Assembly: GCF_000332515.2 (NCBI RefSeq)
Contig: NZ_AOGZ02000014.1
Location: 434,001 to 498,000, forward strand
Source: Leptospira wolbachii serovar Codice str. CDC
Lineage (GTDB): Bacteria > Spirochaetota > Leptospiria > Leptospirales > Leptospiraceae
Direction: 5' to 3'
DNA: 64,000 bases
Shown: positions 21,089 through 28,604 of the stretch, in pieces
Layout: every line of letters starts with the position of its first letter
How positions within the stretch are numbered: the first letter of the stretch is position 1
Notes under the pieces: model-generated
Told to the model about the DNA's origin: nothing
The model's input: only the letters and a program-made list of their open reading frames with translations
Databases searched by the model: none
Translations under genes and position numbers: made by a program

Positions 21089-23066
21089 ATTTAATCTCTT
21101 TTAGAACGGACTCCGAAGGGAACAAATGGTTCGACTTCAGGAGTTCGTCTCCTAAATTTAGGAAAGCTTTGGTTTTATCTCCATGTTTTTTACATAGGTT
21201 AATATCCTTGTAACAAAGTCCAACGTCCACAAACGGTGGTTTGATGGTTTTTGTTTCGCCTTGCCCGCCAGATACCGATTGGTAATACAAAAAGTCATCT
21301 TCAATCCACCCAAAGATATTCCCGTAAGCAAAATAAGCTGACTGTCCCTTCACTTTCCTTAGGTCCCGACCCATCACACTAAAGTAAACTTCCCTTTCCA
21401 TAAATCCGAGAATGGTCGGGATTAAATCGAGTTGAGATGTAAAATCTTCACGAAGTTCCGGTTTGATTTTTCCGGGAGCATAAATTAGGAGAGGAACATT
21501 ACGATCTTCATAATAATTGAGAAATCGGTGGTGGCTATGGTCAGAGACAAAAAAGAAAATGGTGTCTTTAAAGTAAGGAGCCTTTTTAGCTTTTTCCATA
21601 TATTCATTCAGGGCAGAATCCGCATAATGGAGAACATTTAAGTATTCGCTGTCCTGAGTAGTTGATTCAAACAAACGATACTTTTCCTCTGGCACTTTGT
21701 AAGGATAGTGAGTGGTTCCTGTATGAATGACAGAAACAATTGGTTTTTCTGATTTCACAAGAAGGAGTTTTTTATGCATGGCATCGAGGGAAGCTTCATC
21801 CAAATAACTCCAAGGTCCTGTTTTGTATTCAGGAACTTTTTCTAACTCATTTTTTCCGACAAGAGTATCAAAACCCCAATGGTACATGATACTTCCCTTA
21901 TTATTAAAACTAAGATCGGTTCCTGTGACAAAAAGAGTTTCATATCCAATGGTTTTTGCAATATTCCCAAGTCCTGAAAAACGATTGAGAATTTGTGGTG
22001 TACGAACTGCTGTTAGGCCTGGCCGATCAGGAATACCACCCATAAGAGCCATAAGTCCATTGGTGGTACGTCCCCCACTCGCAAAAAAGTTCTTAAAGAA
22101 CATCCCTTGGCGTATGAGTTGGTTGAAATATGGTGTGACTACTTTTCCTTCGACCTTACCTGTTCCAATGATATCGATGAATTTTCCAGTCCAACCCTCT
22201 AACACAATCACAACGATATGAGGTAGGGGTTTGTTTGTAGTGAGAGTGGTTTTACGAAGGAGTGGGTATTCTTCGCTCACAAAAGTGGCACCTGGATAGG
22301 TCACTTCTTTTTGTACGATGGCGCTTGCATCACTTAACTTCATAAAGTGACGGTCATCCACCTTGGTCATCTTTAAGTCGGTAATCACAGTAAAGCCGGG
22401 GTTCAGAACTAAGTCATTGATGATGGTTTCTTTCGTGATGATGGCGTCGCTGGTGCGAAGGGGGCTTGTCTGGATTCCTCCACGGATTCCAAGAACCAAA
22501 AGGGCCAAAACCACAAGGAATTGTAATCCAGCCCATTTGTAGTGCAAATTTACATGAGAATAAGGAAACTTAGATTGGATTTTATAAATTCCAAAACTAA
22601 TCCCTCCGATCACAAAAAGCCCAAGTAAAAACAGAAAAGGATTTTGGGAAAAGGCAGAACCCACAAGAGGCAACATCTCAAACCCAAGATAAGCAAAGGC
22701 TTCATATCCTAAATGTTTGTTTCCGTTCTCATAATAAATCAAGTCAGCGATGAGCAGGAAAAGAAGTAGGATAATCAATATGACAGGAAAGGTTCTCCAG
22801 ACAGCTCGGTAAATACGGTTACGATTGAGAAAGTGTAATGAAGAATACAACAAACTCACACCAAGTAACACACATAATACGGAGATATCAAATCTGGCCC
22901 CTTTTAAAAATGCTTTTAAGAGGATCCAAATTGATTTGTCATGAATTCGGTAGGAATACATGGCAAAAAAGCAGACTCGGTAAATAGTAAGAAATACAAT
23001 TCCAAGGCTTGCCAAAAGTAAATGAAACCGGATGTAAAACGGTAATTTAGAAAATAGTTTTTTCAT
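21072..23066 (-). CDS. LTA synthase-like phosphoglycerol/phosphoethanolamine transferase (sulfatase fold)
   Basis: The 664-residue protein has five N-terminal membrane helices (up to about residue 205) and a periplasmic alkaline-phosphatase-fold domain. IVVIVLEGWTG near residue 285 gives the first metal acid. SGGRTTNGLMALMGG contains the nucleophilic Thr, and FVSDHSHHR the distal metal ligands. This is the LtaS/MdoB architecture: phosphoglycerol or phosphoethanolamine transfer from a phospholipid to an envelope polymer. Spirochaetes do not make classical lipoteichoic acid, so the acceptor is probably a periplasmic glucan or LPS. Confidence 0.88.
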   Translation of the reverse strand: MKKLFSKLPFYIRFHLLLASLGIVFLTIYRVCFFAMYSYRIHDKSIWILLKAFLKGARFDISVLCVLLGVSLLYSSLHFLNRNRIYRAVWRTFPVILIILLLFLLIADLIYYENGNKHLGYEAFAYLGFEMLPLVGSAFSQNPFLFLLGLFVIGGISFGIYKIQSKFPYSHVNLHYKWAGLQFLVVLALLVLGIRGGIQTSPLRTSDAIITKETIINDLVLNPGFTVITDLKMTKVDDRHFMKLSDASAIVQKEVTYPGATFVSEEYPLLRKTTLTTNKPLPHIVVIVLEGWTGKFIDIIGTGKVEGKVVTPYFNQLIRQGMFFKNFFASGGRTTNGLMALMGGIPDRPGLTAVRTPQILNRFSGLGNIAKTIGYETLFVTGTDLSFNNKGSIMYHWGFDTLVGKNELEKVPEYKTGPWSYLDEASLDAMHKKLLLVKSEKPIVSVIHTGTTHYPYKVPEEKYRLFESTTQDSEYLNVLHYADSALNEYMEKAKKAPYFKDTIFFFVSDHSHHRFLNYYEDRNVPLLIYAPGKIKPELREDFTSQLDLIPTILGFMEREVYFSVMGRDLRKVKGQSAYFAYGNIFGWIEDDFLYYQSVSGGQGETKTIKPPFVDVGLCYKDINLCKKHGDKTKAFLNLGDELLKSNHLFPSESVLKEIKSNTKY

Positions 23067-23134
23067 AAATAAAAATTAAGTAACTTCCATAAGGCAAAAA
23101 TAGTGATCGATTGTTTTTTTGTTCGGTTCAATGT

Positions 23135-24370
23135 TTACGGTTTTACCATTTTGTAAATGGTTCCCGTTTGGTAGTCGGCCACAAAGATTTCCCCATCATT
23201 GTCCCGTCCAAATGTTGGAATGAGTAAGTTCCATTTTCCAAGAGTTATGGTTTCTGTAACTTTTGAGTTCTCCCCTGGTTTGGGAACCGGGATCGCCCAA
23301 ATTTTTCCTTGGATAAAATCGCCAAACACATACATTCCTTTCAAATCAGGAATGGCTGATCCAGTATACACATATCCACCAGTGATAGATTGGCCTTCGT
23401 CTCTACCATATTCATAAAAAGGAGGTTGGTAAAGAGCCGTATTACAGCCGTCAGTAAAACAATGGAATCCCTCTGTTTGGTTCCAACCATAGTTTTTTCC
23501 AGAAAGAATGATATCCACTTCTTCATAAGCATCTTGGCCTACATCTGCTACAAGCAAACGTCCGTCAGGTGAAAAACTCATGCGCCAAGGGTTACGAATC
23601 CCATAAGCAAAAGTTTCCGGTGCATAACCTGCTTTTCCCACAAAGGGATTGTCTGAAGGAATGGAATATGGTTTTTTTGACTGGGTGTCTGGAGTCACAC
23701 TGATTCTTAAAATGGATCCAAGTAAGGTGTTTGGGTTTTGACCGTGGTTTTTTGGATCGGCTCTCCAACCCCCGTCTCCTAACCCAATGTATAAATACCC
23801 ATCCAGACCAAAGGCTAATTGCCCGCCGTTGTGGTTCGGATAAGGTTGTTCCACTTGCAGTAACACCCGTTCGCTTGCAAGTTTCATTCCCTCAAAGTTA
23901 GTAGGGTTTTCTACCACCCATTCAGAAACAATGGTCACATCTTTGTTGCCTATCGCTTTAACATAATTGGTATATAACTTTGGTTGTTTCGGAAATTGAG
24001 GATGAAAAGTGAGACCAAGTAAACCTTCTTCACTGTCTGTGATGACTGGGAATGTGGCAAGGACACGACTTGTCTTTTTTTCCCGATGGAAAAGAATCAT
24101 ATTCCCTGCTTTCTCCAAAGCGAATAAAAAGGGAGAGTCTCCTGGTGGAAACTGGATGTCTGTTGGTTCCTTTACTTTCACCACTTCTTGCAAAGAGATG
24201 GTGACCTGTTTCCGGTTAGCATCAGCACCAATAAAAAGAGGTTTCGCTCCGAGGACTTGCCCATCAGTTTCATAGGTTTTGTTGTAATTCTTTAGGACAC
24301 TGCGAATTAAATCATCACAAGAAAGAGTCATGGACAGAATGGAAAATAAGACAAAGGTTTGGATTTTCAT
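23135..24370 (-). CDS. PQQ-dependent sugar dehydrogenase-like lipoprotein (glucose/sorbosone dehydrogenase family)
   Basis: ATG 24370 is preferred because it opens a clean lipoprotein signal (MKIQTFVLFSILSMTLSC, Cys18); a longer frame to 24421 would bury it. The 411-residue product is a six-bladed beta-propeller of the soluble glucose dehydrogenase/aldose sugar dehydrogenase group. PNHNGGQLAFGLDGYLYIGLGDGG carries catalytic His and Ca-site residues. NPWRMSFSPDGRLLVADVGQ and a GYVYTGSAIPDLKGMYVFGDF end follow. It should oxidise a sugar in the periplasm with PQQ; no PQQ synthesis genes are in this window. Confidence 0.9.
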   Translation of the reverse strand: MKIQTFVLFSILSMTLSCDDLIRSVLKNYNKTYETDGQVLGAKPLFIGADANRKQVTISLQEVVKVKEPTDIQFPPGDSPFLFALEKAGNMILFHREKKTSRVLATFPVITDSEEGLLGLTFHPQFPKQPKLYTNYVKAIGNKDVTIVSEWVVENPTNFEGMKLASERVLLQVEQPYPNHNGGQLAFGLDGYLYIGLGDGGWRADPKNHGQNPNTLLGSILRISVTPDTQSKKPYSIPSDNPFVGKAGYAPETFAYGIRNPWRMSFSPDGRLLVADVGQDAYEEVDIILSGKNYGWNQTEGFHCFTDGCNTALYQPPFYEYGRDEGQSITGGYVYTGSAIPDLKGMYVFGDFIQGKIWAIPVPKPGENSKVTETITLGKWNLLIPTFGRDNDGEIFVADYQTGTIYKMVKP

Positions 24371-24442
24371 AATACTTAAGGTTCCCATCCTAAGATAATT
24401 GGCTTGGATTTGTAACCGCAATCAAAAAACTGATACGCATCT

Positions 24443-24745
24443 ATGAAACTCTTTCGAATTCTTTGTATCCCCACCTTCCTGTACTTTGCTTATTTGCAAT
24501 TGAATGACCCAGACCCCTACCTCTGGTTCCCCATTTATGCTTTTGTGGCTGTTATTGCCCTAGCTGGATTCTATCGTCAGGTGCCCCCATTTGTTGGATG
24601 GATCCTAATACCAGTTTATTTAGTCTTAGCGGGATATTACTACATGCAAGCTCCCTACTTTGGGATGGAAGTGGAAGAAGTGCGAGAATATTTGGGGCTC
24701 TTAATCGCAAGTGCTGCATTGGCCGTGCTTGTTTTTAAAAAGTAA
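24443..24745 (+). CDS. TMEM220-like transmembrane protein
   Basis: The 100-residue protein has four short membrane helices. The first contains the diagnostic FLYFAYLQLNDPDPYLWFPIY, matching the transmembrane 220 family (Q-x-N-D-P-D-x-x-x-W). The biochemical role of the family is unknown. It is a single gene, divergent from the PQQ dehydrogenase gene and converging on sufB. The start ATG 24443 is the first in frame. Confidence 0.82.
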   Translation: MKLFRILCIPTFLYFAYLQLNDPDPYLWFPIYAFVAVIALAGFYRQVPPFVGWILIPVYLVLAGYYYMQAPYFGMEVEEVREYLGLLIASAALAVLVFKK

Positions 24746-24823
24746 AAACGCAACCGATTCAGTCATTGGTACAGAGGCTTTAGAAATTATTTTGTCTTAA
24801 AGAATCCAAAGTAAAAGATATCT

Positions 24824-24869
24824 ATGGATTCTAAAAACAAGAATCCATTTGCCGATTATTTTTCGGCAA
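24824..24869 (-). terminator. Tandem hairpins at the end of sufB
   Basis: TTGCCGA/TCGGCAA (24849-24855 with 24863-24869) overlaps the sufB stop. On the minus strand it is followed by a T-rich TTCTTGTTTTT stretch. That stretch sits in the loop of a second perfect 9-bp hairpin, ATGGATTCT/AGAATCCAT (24824-24832 with 24840-24848). One or both probably end the sufB transcript. Confidence 0.5.
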
Positions 24870-26250
24870 TGACCTTCCCATCTTCCAAAATCATTTTGAT
24901 AAGTTTTGTCATTTCCACAGAATATTCCACATCCAAATGTTTGGTGACCCCTTCGCAAAATCCGTTGATGATGAGTAACTTCGCGTCGTCTTCAGACATC
25001 CCTCGGGATTGCAAGTAAAACAATTGGTCATCATCAATTTTGGAAACGGTGGCTTCGTAGTTCAGAGTTCCCTCTTCTCCTGACACATCGTTGTACGGAT
25101 AAGCATGGGACTGAGATCGGTTGTCCATCATCAGCCCATCACATTTGATATGACTATAGGAACCTTTGCTCGATGGTTCAAACTTCACAAGCCCGCGGTA
25201 AGAATTGATTCCCCCGTCTAGTGCCACACCTTTTGCAAGGATATTGGACCTTGTATTTTTTCCCACATGGATGATCCGAGCTCCCGTATCTTGCACCTGG
25301 CCACTGCCGGCAAAAGCTAAGGAAAGAACATCCCCAGTAGAATGATCTCCTTTTAAGATGATCCCAGGGTATTTGATGGTATTGGCACCAATATTACAAT
25401 CAGTCCAGGTGATGTGGGCCGCTTCTTCGCATATCCCCCGTTTCACGGTCCAATTGTACATATTCTTTTTCCAATTTTGGATGGTGGTATAAAAGATCTT
25501 AGATTTTTTTTTAGCAACAAGCTCTACAACGGCTGTGTGGAAATTCGTACCCTTATCTTGGACAGAAGTGCAGCCTTCACTGTATTCTAAATGTGCACCC
25601 TCGTCAGCAATAAGGAGTGTCCGTTCATATTGTCCGGAACTTGCAGCCGTTACTTTAAAATAAGCCTGAAGAGGCATAGGAGTTTTGACTCCTTTAGGAA
25701 TGTAAGCAAAAGAACCCCCGCTAAAGACTGCTGAATTTAGAGCCGAGAATTTATTGTCTCCAATGGTAACCACAGTTCCCAAATACTCCCGAACGAGTTC
25801 CGGATACTCTTTGATGGCAGTATCAATGTCGCAGAAAATGATTCCGAGATCGGTAAGTTCTTTTTTGACATTGGCATAGATGGTTTCGGAATCGTTCATG
25901 GTTTCGATTCCCGCAAGATACTTCCTTTCGTGTTCAGGAATTCCTAACTTTTCAAAACTTCGTAGGATTTCTGGATCCACTTCATCCCAAGATTTTTTCT
26001 TCTTTTGGTTGGAACCCACGTAATGTACATAGTCATCGATATTAATATGAAATTGAGGAATGAACCCCCAAGTAGGCATGGGTTTTTGTTCATAGACTTC
26101 AAAAGCCTTCAAACGAAATTCAGCAAGCCAACTTGGTTCGTTTTTGATATGAGAGATGGATTCTACAACCTTACGAGTGAGTCCCTTTGGAAAATTATCT
26201 GGTTTGTAAAATTCAAAAGTTGCCTTGTCTAAACTGGCTGTAGATTCCAT
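24856..26250 (-). CDS. sufB: Fe-S cluster assembly protein SufB
   Basis: The 464-residue protein matches SufB over its whole length. Examples are [19 protein letters not shown] near residue 73, the core stretch [22 protein letters not shown] near 178, CTSVQDKG, and the C-terminal [34 protein letters not shown]. It is the scaffold on which SufBCD builds iron-sulfur clusters in the cytoplasm. The start ATG 26250 follows AAGGGAGA. No sufC, sufD or sufS lies beside it. It follows a peroxiredoxin gene by 35 bp, with a 7-1-7 palindrome between them, suggesting oxidative-stress control. Confidence 0.95.
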   Translation of the reverse strand: MESTASLDKATFEFYKPDNFPKGLTRKVVESISHIKNEPSWLAEFRLKAFEVYEQKPMPTWGFIPQFHINIDDYVHYVGSNQKKKKSWDEVDPEILRSFEKLGIPEHERKYLAGIETMNDSETIYANVKKELTDLGIIFCDIDTAIKEYPELVREYLGTVVTIGDNKFSALNSAVFSGGSFAYIPKGVKTPMPLQAYFKVTAASSGQYERTLLIADEGAHLEYSEGCTSVQDKGTNFHTAVVELVAKKKSKIFYTTIQNWKKNMYNWTVKRGICEEAAHITWTDCNIGANTIKYPGIILKGDHSTGDVLSLAFAGSGQVQDTGARIIHVGKNTRSNILAKGVALDGGINSYRGLVKFEPSSKGSYSHIKCDGLMMDNRSQSHAYPYNDVSGEEGTLNYEATVSKIDDDQLFYLQSRGMSEDDAKLLIINGFCEGVTKHLDVEYSVEMTKLIKMILEDGKVIAEK

Positions 26251-26269
26251 ACATTCTCCCTTCTCTATC

Positions 26270-26284
26270 TTAGAGAATCTCTAA
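26270..26284. promoter_or_regulatory. Fur/PerR-type 7-1-7 palindrome before sufB
   Basis: TTAGAGA-A-TCTCTAA is a perfect 15-bp 7-1-7 inverted repeat, filling most of the gap between the peroxiredoxin stop and the sufB ribosome binding site. Its outer TTAGA/TCTAA halves are identical to those of the box before the peroxiredoxin gene. This points to one Fur-family regulator acting on both; PerR is the likely one given the genes, but binding is inferred. Confidence 0.65.
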
Positions 26285-26878
26285 TTAATTCACAGAAGCG
26301 AAGTAAGCTTTGGATCCAGTAGGATCTGCTTTCATCGTTTTCTTTCCTTCGTCCCAGTTTGCAGGACATACTTCACCGTGTTTTTCCACAAATTGGAAAG
26401 CTTTGATGAGACGAACTGCTTCTTCAATGTTACGTCCTACAGGTAGGTCGTTAACAGTTGCTTGGCGAATGATACCCGCAGGATCAATGATAAAGGTTCC
26501 GCGAAGCGCAACACCAGCATCAGGGCCTGACTCGATAAGAACTCCAAAGGACTTTGCGATTTCTTTTGTTTTGTCAGCGATGAGTGGGTATTTGATCTCA
26601 CCAATACCACCTTCTTTTCGGGCTGTTTTTTTCCAAGCTAAGTGTGAAAATTCGCTATCAACTGAAACTCCCAAAACTTCTGCTCCGATCTTTTTAAAGT
26701 CTTCGAGTTTCGCATCGTATTCAATAATTTCTGTCGGACAAACAAATGTAAAATCGAGTGGATAGAAAAATAGAACCACCCATTTTCCTTTGTAATCGGA
26801 CAATTTGATTTCTTTGAAACTGTCCCCGATCACAGCGGTTGCTTTAAAATCAGGGGCATGTGATGTCACTTGTGGCAT
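26285..26878 (-). CDS. Typical 2-Cys peroxiredoxin (AhpC/Prx1 group)
   Basis: The start is ATG 26878 ([11 protein letters not shown]) with AAGGAG eight bases before it, giving 197 residues; longer frames would run into the ABC-F gene and its promoter. The peroxidatic Cys is in [13 protein letters not shown] near residue 48, and the resolving Cys in [13 protein letters not shown] near 168. Arg in [12 protein letters not shown] completes the active site. It reduces hydrogen peroxide and organic peroxides in the cytoplasm. A 7-1-7 palindrome overlaps its promoter and ribosome binding site, and sufB follows directly. Confidence 0.94.
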   Translation of the reverse strand: MPQVTSHAPDFKATAVIGDSFKEIKLSDYKGKWVVLFFYPLDFTFVCPTEIIEYDAKLEDFKKIGAEVLGVSVDSEFSHLAWKKTARKEGGIGEIKYPLIADKTKEIAKSFGVLIESGPDAGVALRGTFIIDPAGIIRQATVNDLPVGRNIEEAVRLIKAFQFVEKHGEVCPANWDEGKKTMKADPTGSKAYFASVN

Positions 26879-26888
26879 AGAGTCACTC

Positions 26889-26905
26889 CTTAGAATTATT
26901 CTAAG
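26889..26905. promoter_or_regulatory. Fur/PerR-type 7-1-7 palindrome over the peroxiredoxin promoter
   Basis: The core TTAGAAT-T-ATTCTAA (26890-26904) is a perfect 7-1-7 repeat and extends to 17 bp with the flanking C/G. It differs little from the Bacillus PerR consensus TTATAATNATTATAA (known family feature). It overlaps the likely -10 hexamer and the AAGGAG ribosome binding site, where bound repressor would block transcription. Confidence 0.72.
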
Positions 26906-26927
26906 TACAATCCTTAGATTCTGTCTA
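26898..26927 (-). promoter_or_regulatory. Probable promoter of the peroxiredoxin-sufB unit
   Basis: On the minus strand TAGACA (26922-26927, five of six matches to -35) is followed after 18 bases by TAGAAT (26898-26903, five of six to -10). The -10 lies inside the 7-1-7 palindrome, and the whole promoter lies in the 3' end of the ABC-F gene. Transcription would begin a few bases before the ribosome binding site. Confidence 0.55.
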
Positions 26928-28422
26928 GATGTTTTTGGGTCACAGACAGGTTTTCCAAAGACCACTCTTCCTTTGCAATGGATTCCAAAAACCGCCGATC
27001 ATGACTTACAACGACCAACGCGGTGCTAAGTGGTTTAAGAGAACTCTCCAGGGCTTCCAAAGATTTTATATCCAAATGGTTCGTCGGTTCGTCTAAGAGA
27101 AGAATTTCTGGATTCGCATCTAGGTGGAGAGATAAAAACATTTTTTTGATTTCTCCCGGACTAAAACTTTCTGATTCAAAAACACGTTTCGGATCACTTC
27201 CAAGTCTATGCACTCCAGAAAGAACTCTGGCTTTTGCTTCCGGAGATAAGTGTTGAAACTCCCATTTTAAACTTTGAATTTCTTCTTTGGAAAACTCTTG
27301 GGGCAAATACAAATAGGAAATTTGTTTTTGTTTTAATTCTTTTACTAAAAACTTTAGCAGTGTAGACTTCCCCGATCCGTTTTTTCCAGTGATGGCAATT
27401 TTTGACTCTGGATGGATTTGTATATGGGACTGAATCTGTAATTCCATAAAACCAAAATCGATTTTCTCCCCTTCCCATAAAAACAAATGTTTCCTTTTAG
27501 AGTTTTGCGTTTTCCAAACAATTCCTAAATTTTCTTTTTCAGGAAGTTTGGCGAAGATTTCCTTTTCCTTTCGTTCTAAATGTTCGGCTCTTTTATCTAA
27601 CTGTTGTTTGAGTCTTCCCGCTTGCCCATCCTTCCCACTCACCCTTGCTAAGTTCTTTTTCTGTCGACCATCGTGGTCATGGAGATCCAATCCTTTTTTT
27701 GATCTATGTTTGTGAGATAAACTTGCCTCTTCTCTTCTGCGACCAAGTTCTACCTCTAGTTTTTTTCTCACGAAACGTGCCTCTTCCCATTCGTGGGCCC
27801 TCTCCTTCGCTTCTCTTTCCATCTCTTTTTTGCCCTCGGAATAGTTTCCGGGCCTTTGAGAATAAAAGTTTTTCTCAAGAAAAACACAATTAGTTACGAG
27901 ATCATCTAACAAAGACCTATCGTGACTAATTAAAATTCCAATTCCTTTATAATGGGAAAGGCTACTACCAATGATCTGGATACTTTCGAAATCCAAATGG
28001 TTTGTGGGCTCATCCAAAATCAAAACTGCAGGAGATTCCGAAAGCGCCACAGCAAGAAGAATCCTTCGTTTTTCTCCAAAACTTAAAGAATCGTAGTCTT
28101 CTGACGATGCGATTCGAATCTTCAAAAGATTTTTAAACCGACCTGATTCTTTGGAATCATCATACAAAAAATCTTCCAAAACTTCCTTCGCGATGTAGGT
28201 GTCTTGGGAGACGTAACGCACAGATCCATTGCCTTGGATGATTCCGCTATGAGGATCCATCTCACCGGTAATGAGTTTTGCTAAAGTGGATTTTCCACTT
28301 CCATTTTTTCCAACAATTCCTGTCCAACCAGGGCCAAAATGAAGGTTTAAGTTTTGGAATAAAAAGTCAGATTGTGATTCGTAAAGAAAGGTTAAATTTT
28401 GAATGGTGATATGTTGGGACAT
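26914..28422 (-). CDS. ABC-F family ATPase (possible ribosome-protection type)
   Basis: The start is ATG 28422 ([10 protein letters not shown]), eight bases after AGGAG (28431-28435); a TTG at 28446 has no comparable site. The 502-residue protein has two ABC domains and no membrane helices. Walker A motifs GKNGSGKST lie near residues 40 and 350. Signatures SLSFGEKRR and FSPGEIKK each precede LDEPTNHLD. The linker (about 200-310) is long, helical and very basic, as in ABC-F proteins that reach into the ribosomal exit-site region and displace antibiotics. The upstream leader with an MRLR peptide supports a macrolide-type inducer, though a housekeeping ABC-F cannot be excluded. Confidence 0.9.
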   Translation of the reverse strand: MSQHITIQNLTFLYESQSDFLFQNLNLHFGPGWTGIVGKNGSGKSTLAKLITGEMDPHSGIIQGNGSVRYVSQDTYIAKEVLEDFLYDDSKESGRFKNLLKIRIASSEDYDSLSFGEKRRILLAVALSESPAVLILDEPTNHLDFESIQIIGSSLSHYKGIGILISHDRSLLDDLVTNCVFLEKNFYSQRPGNYSEGKKEMEREAKERAHEWEEARFVRKKLEVELGRRREEASLSHKHRSKKGLDLHDHDGRQKKNLARVSGKDGQAGRLKQQLDKRAEHLERKEKEIFAKLPEKENLGIVWKTQNSKRKHLFLWEGEKIDFGFMELQIQSHIQIHPESKIAITGKNGSGKSTLLKFLVKELKQKQISYLYLPQEFSKEEIQSLKWEFQHLSPEAKARVLSGVHRLGSDPKRVFESESFSPGEIKKMFLSLHLDANPEILLLDEPTNHLDIKSLEALESSLKPLSTALVVVSHDRRFLESIAKEEWSLENLSVTQKHLDRI

Positions 28423-28525
28423 GCGACAAGCTCCTGTTGTTTCCAAATGGGGAAATAGGTAAGCAAGTCTCGTCCTAAAGTGTTAGGAGAAGAATGGATT
28501 TAGTATTTTTGTTTTTGCTTACCTA
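28423..28525 (-). promoter_or_regulatory. Putative translational attenuator of the ABC-F gene
   Basis: Reading toward the ABC-F start, TAGGTAAGCAA (28525-28515) begins with the leader stop codon and pairs perfectly with TTGCTTACCTA (28466-28456). The loop holds a nested TCCTAA/TTAGGA hairpin (28488-28483 with 28478-28473). A TTTCC/GGAAA hairpin (28455-28440) follows, then the AGGAG site. An alternative pairing joins TGCGAAGC of leader codons 3-5 to GCTT-GT-CGCA at the ABC-F start (28431-28422). No U-run follows any stem, so control of translation rather than termination is inferred. Confidence 0.6.
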
Positions 28526-28546
28526 GTTTTGGCTTCGCAATCTCAT
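28523..28546 (-). CDS. Leader peptide MRLRSQN upstream of the ABC-F gene
   Basis: A seven-codon ORF starts at ATG 28546 and stops with TAG at 28525-28523. GAGAGGTG lies at 28561-28554 with nine bases between GAGG and the ATG. The peptide opens M-R-L-R, the Arg-X-Arg motif known from ErmD-type leaders to arrest translation when a macrolide occupies the exit tunnel. It lies just downstream of a good promoter and its stop codon is part of an 11-bp inverted repeat. Existence is well supported by context; drug response is inference. Confidence 0.62.
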   Translation of the reverse strand: MRLRSQN

Positions 28547-28572
28547 CGGATTACACCTCTCTTATGAATGTT

Positions 28573-28601
28573 AGACTATGAAATTAGAAAAAAGTTGTCA
28601 A
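28573..28601 (-). promoter_or_regulatory. Promoter of the ABC-F leader transcript
   Basis: On the minus strand a perfect TTGACA (28596-28601) is followed, after 17 bases, by TAGTCT (28573-28578), a partial -10. Transcription would start near 28566, about ten bases before the leader ribosome binding site. It sits just past the stop of the neighbouring gene at 28605, so the ABC-F gene has its own transcript. Confidence 0.6.
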
Positions 28602-28604
28602 GAG

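Noticed and set aside
24824..25018. A 64-codon plus-strand frame at the end of sufB
   Set aside because: It overlaps the sufB terminator hairpins and the antisense of conserved SufB sequence.
28423..28446. A longer ABC-F start at TTG 28446
   Set aside because: The ATG at 28422 has AGGAG at ideal spacing and starts the recognisable family N-terminus; the TTG has neither.
28423..28466. An intrinsic terminator in the ABC-F leader
   Set aside because: No run of U follows the 11-bp stem or the smaller hairpins on the minus strand, so transcriptional attenuation is not supported.
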